NCBI GenBank assembly: GCA_014729315.1
Contig: WJKD01000630.1
Coordinates: forward strand, 1 to 6,518
DNA length: 6,518 nt
Source of the DNA: Promethearchaeota archaeon
Lineage (GTDB): Archaea > Asgardarchaeota > Lokiarchaeia > Sigynarchaeales > SOKP01
Reading direction: 5' to 3'
Shown here piece by piece: positions 1-5,471 of this stretch; position 1 is the stretch's first letter; each line of letters begins with the position of its first letter. Position numbers and translations under genes: made by a program. The notes beneath the pieces were generated by a model, which was not told the origin of the DNA, ran no database searches, and worked only from the letters and a program-made list of their open reading frames with translations.

Positions 1-51
1 AAAAAAATCTAATTTCGTTTCCCATCACTGAATTTTGCATGCAATCCAAAT

Positions 52-1065
52 TTGGCCCTTATAAGGAAGGACATTAAAAGAAAAAGAATCTCGAGTTACG
101 ATAAAACCGGAGCTAACGCCGATTTCTTTACGTTCCAAAATAAAGAGAAGCGAGAGATTTGCGATATTAACGGACCAGGGTGTATTAAACACATCTGGAT
201 GACGATGGCGTCCTCTGATTCTGCTTACCTAAGGAAGGTCGTCATTAGAATGTGGTGGGATAACGAGCAACACCCGTCTGTCGAAGTGCCTATCGGCGAT
301 TTTTTTGGAGTAGGCCACTCGAAAACGGTTAATTATTGGAGCTTACCGCTATCAATGGGTCCCGAAGATGGAAAAGGATTTAATTGCTTTTTTCCTATGC
401 CATTCTCCGCGAGAGCAAAAGTCGAAATTGAAAACGAATCGGACTCACAATTTGTCTTGTATTTCTACATAGATTACGAAGAATATGAAAAATTTGGCGC
501 CGAATACGGAAGATTTCACGCCTATTGGACCAGAAAGAATCCTTGTTTAGGTAGTAAAAAAAATAGAGAAATGTTTAGTAGAAAAAATCCAACACACGAA
601 GAGGATTATCTTATCATGGAAGCGGAAGGACGAGGGCATTATGTTGGTTGCCACATTGACATTCACAACCTTAGAACAACGAAGAAAAAAGATTGGCCAG
701 GTGAGGGCGACGATTATATAGAAATTGACGACGGTGAAATCAAGATATGGGGAACTGGCACCGAAGATTATTTCTGCGGAGCGTATTGCCCCACACAATA
801 TTATTGCTCTCCCTATTTTGGAATACCGCTTCCGGGTGGAAAAAATTGGAGTGGAAAAATTTCATATTACAGATATCACATCGAGGATCCGATTTATTTC
901 AATAAAAATGTCAAAGTAAAAATCGAACACGGACACGCTAATCAGCGCTCTGATGATTGGTCTTCAACCGCGTATTGGTATCAGACAGAACCTCACAAAA
1001 TCCTTCCATCGCTTTTGCCCGTTGAAGAAAGAATACCTAGCGAAGAACCAAAAGAAATCGTATAA
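52..1065 (+). CDS. DUF2961 / GH172-type glycoside hydrolase
   Basis: The 337-residue product matches the DUF2961 family (glycoside hydrolase family GH172), whose characterised members act on alpha-D-fructofuranosides/difructose dianhydride or alpha-D-arabinofuranosides. Visible family blocks are RISSYDKTG (12-20), GPGCIKHIWMTM (41-52), a WWD...VPIGDFFGVGHS segment (68-90), FPMPF (114-118), GEGDD (217-221), GTGTEDYFCGAY (234-245) and AYWYQTEPH near the C-terminus. E218 and E238 are the likely nucleophile and acid/base pair by analogy with the two glutamates of the Bifidobacterium enzyme, which are similarly spaced; this is from memory of the family, not an alignment. There is no signal peptide or membrane segment, so it probably acts in the cytoplasm on imported or endogenous glycosides. 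The start is uncertain: TTG at 52 gives MALIRK, but family members usually have residues before this block; CTG at 28 is in frame after a TAA at 10-12, and no Shine-Dalgarno is visible. Substrate is unknown. The C-terminus looks complete. Confidence 0.88.
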   Translation: MALIRKDIKRKRISSYDKTGANADFFTFQNKEKREICDINGPGCIKHIWMTMASSDSAYLRKVVIRMWWDNEQHPSVEVPIGDFFGVGHSKTVNYWSLPLSMGPEDGKGFNCFFPMPFSARAKVEIENESDSQFVLYFYIDYEEYEKFGAEYGRFHAYWTRKNPCLGSKKNREMFSRKNPTHEEDYLIMEAEGRGHYVGCHIDIHNLRTTKKKDWPGEGDDYIEIDDGEIKIWGTGTEDYFCGAYCPTQYYCSPYFGIPLPGGKNWSGKISYYRYHIEDPIYFNKNVKVKIEHGHANQRSDDWSSTAYWYQTEPHKILPSLLPVEERIPSEEPKEIV

Positions 1066-1090
1066 AATGATTTCATGTATTAGTTTTTAA

Positions 1091-1110
1091 TAATTTAATA
1101 ATTTTTTTTT
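1091..1110 (+). terminator. Oligo-T terminator after the GH172 gene
   Basis: An AT-rich stretch ends in nine consecutive T (1102-1110), about 37-45 nt after the stop codon of the hydrolase gene. Archaeal RNA polymerase commonly terminates at such T tracts without a hairpin. It lies between two convergent genes, where a terminator is expected. The assignment is by position and composition only. Confidence 0.5.
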
Positions 1111-1119
1111 GGATTAATT

Positions 1120-1135
1120 TTGATATAGATATCAA
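1120..1135. repeat. Perfect 7-bp inverted repeat over the GTPase stop codon
   Basis: The arms TTGATAT and ATATCAA are separated by AG. The right arm contains the TGA stop codon of the minus-strand GTPase gene (1134-1132). It could fold as a short hairpin at the 3' end of either convergent transcript, but there is no T tract after it on the minus strand, so a role as the GTPase terminator is not established. AT-rich DNA produces such repeats by chance fairly often. Confidence 0.4.
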
Positions 1136-2172
1136 GGTGCTTTTGCCAAAAATTTAGTTGAAATACTTCTAAAGACTTTTTCAATATTCTCTCCAGTTAA
1201 GGCAGAGGTCTGAAAATACTCTAAACCAAGGTCCTTTGTCAATCTACTAATATCTTTTTGCTCCACGCTTTCCAAATTGGTCAAATCGGACTTGTTACCA
1301 ATTATAAATCCAAATAAATTATTATTTTTCCGGAGGTATCGCTTAATATCGTTATACCAATTGAGCAGATTATCAAACGATTTCTTATTAGTCAAGTCAA
1401 AAACTAAAGCAAAAACATCTGCGCCTTGATAATAATTACGCCTGAATAAATCAAATTTGCTTTGACCTCCGATGTCCCATATAGATAAGGTAATGCGCGA
1501 ATCTTTAAAAATGAGTTTTTTCTCAGAGATGTTCACGCCTATTGTGGGAATATATATTCTGTTAAAAGCGTTATCAGTGTACTTAAGGACAATCGAGGTC
1601 TTTCCCACGCCAGGATCTCCAAGCACTATTAATTTCAAAATATAATCTTCGGGTGAAAAATCGTCGTGATGAATATGAGGAAAGGGTTCGAGTTCTTTCG
1701 CTTCTACTTCTCTTCTTTTAAGTTCTTCCAGAACTGCAAGAATTTTTTCGTAAAAACTAACAAAAGAAATGGATAAATTACTTATATCTTGCTTTGCTTT
1801 TTCGAACCTTTTTACATCCTTCTCAAGTTCGTTAAAAATTGATTCCAAATTTTTAACGTATTTGTAGAAGATTACATCATTAAACTCTCTGAATAATAAA
1901 ACAACGGTGGAAAGACCGACATTACCTCTCTTTGTCTCATCTTCCCACTCTATAAATTTAATAATTGCTTTCAATTTAAGTGATGGAAAAGGAATAAATA
2001 CTAATGAATCTGGGACATGTCCTTTCTCAGCAGTAAGGAGAGTTACAGATTTGATACATGCACTCGTTCTTATTTCTTCGTTTAACTCTGAAGGAAAATG
2101 AAAGTACGGTTTTGGTCCGTAAGATTCTTCTATCTTGCAATAAACTATTCCAGTTATTAATTTGTCTCCCAT
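1132..2172 (-). CDS. Rab/Ras-like small GTPase with N-terminal longin-like domain
   Basis: The 346-residue protein carries a complete small-GTPase domain at about residues 177-346. The motifs are a P-loop GDPGVGKTS (185-193), switch I threonine T210 in PTIGVN, WDIGGQ (232-237) with the catalytic-glutamine position Q237 kept, NKSD (293-296) for guanine recognition, and TSAL (322-325). The glycine in DIGGQ resembles Arf/Rag-type switches, while the rest is most Rab-like. Residues 1-115 form a separate domain (GIVYCKIEESYGPKPYFHF...IPFPSL...) whose alternating strands and helices look like the longin/roadblock-type modules seen in Asgard GTPases; that assignment is inferred. Residues 105-165 are a charged, helix-forming linker that may be a coiled coil. 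There is no cysteine at the C-terminus, so no prenyl anchor; membrane attachment, if any, must use the N-terminal domain or a partner. The start ATG is supported by a TATA-like element about 26 nt upstream and no Shine-Dalgarno, suggesting a leaderless transcript. The gene stands alone, divergent from the membrane protein at 2419. Confidence 0.9.
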   Translation of the reverse strand: MGDKLITGIVYCKIEESYGPKPYFHFPSELNEEIRTSACIKSVTLLTAEKGHVPDSLVFIPFPSLKLKAIIKFIEWEDETKRGNVGLSTVVLLFREFNDVIFYKYVKNLESIFNELEKDVKRFEKAKQDISNLSISFVSFYEKILAVLEELKRREVEAKELEPFPHIHHDDFSPEDYILKLIVLGDPGVGKTSIVLKYTDNAFNRIYIPTIGVNISEKKLIFKDSRITLSIWDIGGQSKFDLFRRNYYQGADVFALVFDLTNKKSFDNLLNWYNDIKRYLRKNNNLFGFIIGNKSDLTNLESVEQKDISRLTKDLGLEYFQTSALTGENIEKVFRSISTKFLAKAP

Positions 2173-2191
2173 GACTTTAATCTCGGCGCAG

Positions 2192-2210
2192 ATTTTAAAT
2201 AATGTTTCTC
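2192..2210 (-). promoter_or_regulatory. TATA/BRE-like promoter of the small GTPase gene
   Basis: Read on the minus strand, GAGAAACATTATTTAAAAT has a purine-rich BRE-like segment followed by a TATA-like TTATTTAAAA (2202-2193). Its centre is about 26 nt before the A of the GTPase start codon at 2172. Archaeal TATA boxes centre about 26-27 nt before the transcription start, so transcription would begin at or next to the ATG and the mRNA would be leaderless. No convincing Shine-Dalgarno precedes the ATG, which agrees. Confidence 0.55.
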
Positions 2211-2297
2211 AATTTCTTCAAGCATTATATTTTGGTCAATTAATTCGAAATAGAACTTAAGAGAAAGCATTAATTATTTTTCGTTTATCTCATATTC

Positions 2298-2315
2298 TTA
2301 TTAGTAATCTAATAA
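2298..2315. repeat. Inverted repeat in the divergent intergenic region
   Basis: TTATTAG and CTAATAA are a perfect 7-bp inverted repeat with a 4-nt spacer (TAAT). It lies between the divergent promoters of the GTPase and the small membrane protein, so it could be an operator for a dimeric regulator. The rest of the 246-bp gap is AT-rich with no other gene seen. Chance occurrence in AT-rich DNA is a real alternative. Confidence 0.3.
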
Positions 2316-2327
2316 TCAAATTAATAG

Positions 2328-2335
2328 TTTTAAAT
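2328..2335 (+). promoter_or_regulatory. Candidate TATA box for the small membrane protein
   Basis: TTTTAAAT resembles an archaeal TATA box and would place transcription start near 2358, leaving a leader of about 60 nt before the ATG at 2419. A second candidate, CTAAATTA at 2373-2380, would give a start near 2403 and a leader of about 15 nt that still includes the Shine-Dalgarno. The sequence alone does not decide between them. Confidence 0.3.
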
Positions 2336-2407
2336 TTTTATTTTTTGAATAGGTTACCTAAAATTAGTTTCTCTAAATTAAGTAAAAAGATTAAAGAATC
2401 AAAAAAT

Positions 2408-2411
2408 GGTG
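2408..2411 (+). promoter_or_regulatory. Shine-Dalgarno of the small membrane protein
   Basis: GGTG lies seven bases before the ATG at 2419 and matches the core of the archaeal GGAGGTGA signal. It selects the ATG at 2419 over the out-of-frame ATG at 2414. It is the clearest ribosome binding site in the window; the other genes lack one. Confidence 0.55.
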
Positions 2412-2418
2412 TAATGAA

Positions 2419-2748
2419 ATGGAAATATGGAATAAGATAAATTTAATTTCGGGTATATTGTTCTTGATTACCGGGTTACTTCATGTCATAACTCCGTTAA
2501 TTTATAGTATTACATTTGAAGTTATTGGAATGATAATTTACGGTGTTATTTATTTGTGCTTAGGAATATTCGTCCTATTGCTAAAAAGGAATAATTTAAT
2601 CAATATATTAAGCATAATATTAACCACAATTGGTGCAGTGTTAGCTACGATCGTTTTAATTATGAGCTTTAACTTTTACTTATTGATCATGCTCCTAATA
2701 GACCCAATAATAATAATATTAAGAATCTATATATATCTGCATAAATAA
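2419..2748 (+). CDS. Small polytopic membrane protein, unrecognised
   Basis: The 109-residue product is almost entirely hydrophobic. It reads as four membrane spans at roughly residues 7-28, 33-55, 60-83 and 85-106, with a short charged turn LKRNN near 55-59 and a positively charged C-terminus (YLHK). No catalytic motif, metal ligand set or signature of a named family was recognised, so the function is unknown. The reading frame is supported by a Shine-Dalgarno at 2408-2411, by the regular alternation of hydrophobic spans with short polar loops, and by an oligo-T terminator 22 nt after the stop. It lies upstream of the CDF transporter on the same strand, but a terminator and a 202-bp gap separate them, so co-transcription is unlikely. 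AT-rich DNA can produce hydrophobic ORFs by chance, which limits confidence. Confidence 0.65.
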   Translation: MEIWNKINLISGILFLITGLLHVITPLIYSITFEVIGMIIYGVIYLCLGIFVLLLKRNNLINILSIILTTIGAVLATIVLIMSFNFYLLIMLLIDPIIIILRIYIYLHK

Positions 2749-2769
2749 AAAACTTATAAAACTAATTCC

Positions 2770-2778
2770 TTTTTTTTT
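2770..2778 (+). terminator. Oligo-T terminator after the small membrane protein
   Basis: Nine consecutive T lie 22-30 nt after the stop codon at 2746-2748. This is a typical archaeal oligo-T termination signal and separates this gene from the CDF gene. No strong hairpin precedes it. Confidence 0.5.
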
Positions 2779-2910
2779 ATGATAAAATAGGTTAATTTTA
2801 AATGATTTAAGTTAGTGAAAATCACCATGAAAAAGCTTACTTAGTTGAAAATTAATGAGATTTCAAAAAAAAAGAAATTATAAGTCATAGACGATATATT
2901 AAAATTTATT

Positions 2911-2921
2911 CTTAAATTTAC
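2911..2921 (+). promoter_or_regulatory. Candidate TATA box of the CDF transporter gene
   Basis: CTTAAATTTAC resembles an archaeal TATA box, with its centre about 36 nt before the ATG at 2951. The expected transcription start is near 2941-2943, giving a leader of about 8-10 nt with no Shine-Dalgarno. The predicted start falls next to a three-codon ORF at 2943-2954. The remainder of 2749-2950 is AT-rich intergenic sequence with no other gene seen. Confidence 0.4.
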
Positions 2922-2950
2922 ACCAACAAATAAGACCTAAACATGATTAT

Positions 2951-3877
2951 ATGACTAATAAAAGTACTCAAAAAAATTCAATCGGCCAAATGCATCAATA
3001 TAGGAGCGTGGAGAGTAAAAGACTGATATTATCTTTACTTATTACTTTAAGCGTGATGCTTTTAGAAATCGTAGGAGGGCTCTTAGTTAATAGTATAGCG
3101 TTAATAAGCGATGCAGGACACATGTTTACACACGCATTTGCTATAAGCATAAGCTTATTTGCAATTTATCTCGTAAAAAAGCCCCCATGTCATCATAGAA
3201 CGTACGGTCTTTACAGGGCAGAAGTATTAGCAGCTTTTGTAAATGGATTATTTCTACTAATTATTGTAGGATTTATAATTTATGAAGCTTTCCTTCGACT
3301 TCTTAACCCCGTCTCGATTGATAGCATCTATATGTTTTACCTTGCAATTATTGGTTTAGCCGTTAATCTTGCGAGCATTTTATTATTACACACAACTAAA
3401 GAGTCAAGTTTGAATGTCAAGGGTGTTTTCGTGCACATGATTGGGGACGCCGCTTCTTCGGTTGGTATAGTGGTTGTTTCTATTGTTATTTTTTTCACTA
3501 ATTGGTTTTTTTTAGATCCTCTGGTTAGTTTTGGAATTGCCATAGCGATTATTGTTTGGGCTATAGGGGTGTTAAAAGATTCAACGAGGATTCTGTTAGA
3601 AATGGCACCTGAGGGACTAAATGTACATGTTATCGAGGAAGATTTAAGACAAAATTTTGAAGATATAATGGATATCTTCGACTCGCATTTATGGACGATA
3701 ACCTCGGAGATATTGGTTTTCTCCACACATATAAGATTAAAAGATAAAGTAAATCAAGACGAGTTTTTACCTAACCTAAATGACTACTTATTTGAAGAAT
3801 ATAATATTTTTGAAACTACTATACAAGTCACCTATACAGATTTAGTAAAAAGTTGTAAAATGTATTTAGAACCTTAA
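2951..3877 (+). CDS. Cation diffusion facilitator (CzcD/ZitB-type metal exporter)
   Basis: The 308-residue protein has the usual length and plan of a CDF transporter, which exports Zn2+ or a related divalent metal in exchange for protons. Six membrane spans are visible at about residues 24-46, 48-74, 93-112, 126-146, 158-182 and 184-206, followed by a cytoplasmic ferredoxin-like dimerisation domain (about 210-308). Family blocks include ISDAGHMFTH (52-61) in TM2, YRAEVLAAFVNG (88-99) at TM3, and LNVKGVFVHMIGDAASS (154-170) in TM5. The transport site should be H57/residue 61 in TM2 and H162/D166 in TM5. Position 61 is histidine where zinc transporters usually have aspartate, giving HxxxH plus HxxxD. 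There is no long His-rich cytoplasmic loop, only CHH at 80-82 and a few N-terminal histidines. ATG at 2951 is the first usable start, with M14 as an internal alternative. It converges on the peptidase gene with a 16-bp gap. The transported metal is not determined. Confidence 0.93.
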   Translation: MTNKSTQKNSIGQMHQYRSVESKRLILSLLITLSVMLLEIVGGLLVNSIALISDAGHMFTHAFAISISLFAIYLVKKPPCHHRTYGLYRAEVLAAFVNGLFLLIIVGFIIYEAFLRLLNPVSIDSIYMFYLAIIGLAVNLASILLLHTTKESSLNVKGVFVHMIGDAASSVGIVVVSIVIFFTNWFFLDPLVSFGIAIAIIVWAIGVLKDSTRILLEMAPEGLNVHVIEEDLRQNFEDIMDIFDSHLWTITSEILVFSTHIRLKDKVNQDEFLPNLNDYLFEEYNIFETTIQVTYTDLVKSCKMYLEP

Positions 3878-3893
3878 TATTAAATTATGTAAT

Positions 3894-5387
3894 CTAAAGA
3901 TAATTACTTTTCAAATACTCTTTTAAATAATTGGAGTTAATTGATTCATTTGTAACTTCTTTGAGCAATTCATGAGAATTATAGAGTCCACCATATTGAA
4001 AAATTTTTTTTCTTAGGTCTTGGTGAAATTGTCGGAAGTTCCCTTGTTTGAAATCTGTATGCAATTCAAATCTTGATTTATGAATATGTGCCCATAATTG
4101 AGCAGCATAAATCGCTCCAAGAATATAACTTAAATTAGAAGTTAATTCACCTCTTGTTATATTTGGTAAATCCACAATATCTCTCTTAAATTCAAGAGGG
4201 GGAGAAATTCCCAACATATCTTCCATATCGGAATACCACCGATCTGCGAGATCTTGAACTTTCAAAGTACCATTGAATAGATCTCTTCCTATTTCAAATT
4301 GTAAAATATCATAGCATAAATATGAAACTTCGTCCCAACTACGATATTTCATGGAGTAGGAGGGTTGCGGCTCTCGTAGTTCCGATAGAAACGCGTTTAA
4401 AGGATAGTTCTTTAATTTTTTTGGGAAGAACTGTTGGAAAATTGGAAATAACCATTCCCAGAAATGGATGTTATGTCCTAAAAAATTTTGATATAGGATC
4501 CCAATTGCTTCAAAAATCGCAGGAGAAGAACAATATGCACTCCCAGATCTCCAGCTTCTGCGAGTCCACCAAATTCTTCCTTGAATATGAAGATAATGTC
4601 CGCACTCATGAAGAGCAACAAAGAGACCTTGAATGAGATTGTAACTATTAAGAGGAAATGTAATTCTTGTGTCGCCTGGCGTGATCTGGTACGTTTCTCC
4701 ACCACTGTTATTAGGATTTTCAATCATTTCTCCAGAATCGAAATTAAATCCCAATTTTAAAAGTACGAGTTTAATCAATTTTAATTGTATCTTCTTGTTA
4801 TAATACCCCTTAAAAATAGGAATATTGGAATAAATTGTAGATTTACAAGTGTTGACCCGATCGGTCTTAAAAGAATATCTATGTAGTATTGTTCTGATTA
4901 GAGGTTTGAGATTGCTGATCATACGATTTATGATTTCAGAAGTCAGACATGGTTGTTCAAGAGCAATTAATGTATCAAAAGAGTTCTCTCTCAAACTGAT
5001 TTTTTGAGCGTATCGTTTTAATAATTTCAAAAGAGCTTCTATAGATGAATTAAAGCGATCTAGATTGTATAAATCAACGAAAGTTCCTTGAATTCCTTTT
5101 TGTAAATTTTTTGGAAAATTTGTAGAAATTTGATAATCTCTCTTCGCATTTCTAACGAGTCGTATTTGATTTTCGGTTAAATCTTTTTGAGCTTCTGCAG
5201 CTTTAATTATTTTTCCAAATTCATCAGATCTCAATTTTTCTTTAATTAAAGAAGCAAGCATGTGTGAGTAATTATATCTTGTTTTTTTAGGACGACAATA
5301 GGCGAAATCCCAATCAAGGGTTATTTTCATGTACCATAATTGTTCTAATCTTACTAAAAATGCTTTGAGTTTTTCAATTGGTTTCAT
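3894..5387 (-). CDS. Divergent M32 (carboxypeptidase Taq) metallopeptidase
   Basis: The 497-residue length equals that of M32 carboxypeptidases, zinc enzymes that trim peptides from the C-terminus in the cytoplasm. Family order is preserved: an N-terminal helical region with LDWD (24-27), DTRIT (239-243, for the usual DVRIT), the zinc motif HECGH (260-264), a downstream glutamate E293 that aligns with the third ligand of HESQSR, ILQFEIGRDLFNG (361-373), and a C-terminal LGAIYAAQL (423-431) followed by a long helical tail. H260, E261, H264 and E293 are therefore likely intact. Other hallmarks are missing: HPF reads GGE (229-231), HESQSR reads FEAIGI (292-297), and the YPxH block reads YLCY (356-359). 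The 29-residue distance from H264 to E293 is about three residues longer than usual. This suggests a working zinc site with altered substrate specificity, or a degenerate enzyme. The reading frame is intact. The start ATG is the first in frame, with no clear Shine-Dalgarno; its promoter probably lies in the TATA-rich repeat near 5445-5471. Confidence 0.87.
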   Translation of the reverse strand: MKPIEKLKAFLVRLEQLWYMKITLDWDFAYCRPKKTRYNYSHMLASLIKEKLRSDEFGKIIKAAEAQKDLTENQIRLVRNAKRDYQISTNFPKNLQKGIQGTFVDLYNLDRFNSSIEALLKLLKRYAQKISLRENSFDTLIALEQPCLTSEIINRMISNLKPLIRTILHRYSFKTDRVNTCKSTIYSNIPIFKGYYNKKIQLKLIKLVLLKLGFNFDSGEMIENPNNSGGETYQITPGDTRITFPLNSYNLIQGLFVALHECGHYLHIQGRIWWTRRSWRSGSAYCSSPAIFEAIGILYQNFLGHNIHFWEWLFPIFQQFFPKKLKNYPLNAFLSELREPQPSYSMKYRSWDEVSYLCYDILQFEIGRDLFNGTLKVQDLADRWYSDMEDMLGISPPLEFKRDIVDLPNITRGELTSNLSYILGAIYAAQLWAHIHKSRFELHTDFKQGNFRQFHQDLRKKIFQYGGLYNSHELLKEVTNESINSNYLKEYLKSNYL

Positions 5388-5444
5388 TTATTTGTTAGGT
5401 TTTGGAATAGGTCGAATTGCTTCGCTTATTCTATTAAGTCTTAA

Positions 5445-5471
5445 AAATTATAAATATTTTATTTATAATTT
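5445..5471. repeat. Perfect 12-bp inverted repeat with 3-nt spacer
   Basis: AAATTATAAATA (5445-5456) and TATTTATAATTT (5460-5471) are exact reverse complements separated by TTT. On the minus strand the repeat covers the stop codon of the small ORF (5461-5459) and continues into five T, so it could form a hairpin plus U-tract terminator there. The same segment contains TTTATAATT, a TATA-like element about 63 nt before the M32 start codon, so it may also be that gene's promoter or an operator. It is entirely A/T, which raises the chance expectation, but 12 perfect pairs is the longest repeat noticed here. Confidence 0.6.

Noticed and set aside
547..798. Minus-strand ORF of 83 codons inside the hydrolase gene
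   Set aside because: Antisense to a frame with strong DUF2961 motifs; its own translation shows no family features.
725..919. Second plus-strand frame of 64 codons in the hydrolase gene
   Set aside because: Overlaps conserved catalytic blocks of the real frame and has no recognisable content.
1907..2101. Plus-strand ORF of 64 codons opposite the GTPase N-terminal domain
   Set aside because: Shadow of the GTPase frame, no start signal and no motif.
2815..2844. GTGA-AAA-TCAC mini-dyad followed by a five-codon ORF (MKKLT)
   Set aside because: Only four base pairs and no context; too short to support as a regulatory or coding element.
3337..3726. Minus-strand ORF of 129 codons opposite the CDF gene
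   Set aside because: The plus strand encodes clear CDF blocks here; the antisense frame is rich in Ser/Thr/Ile, as is typical of shadows of membrane proteins.
4322..4723. Plus- and minus-strand ORFs of 104 and 81 codons within the M32 gene
   Set aside because: Both overlap the HECGH zinc-motif region of the real frame and show no family match.
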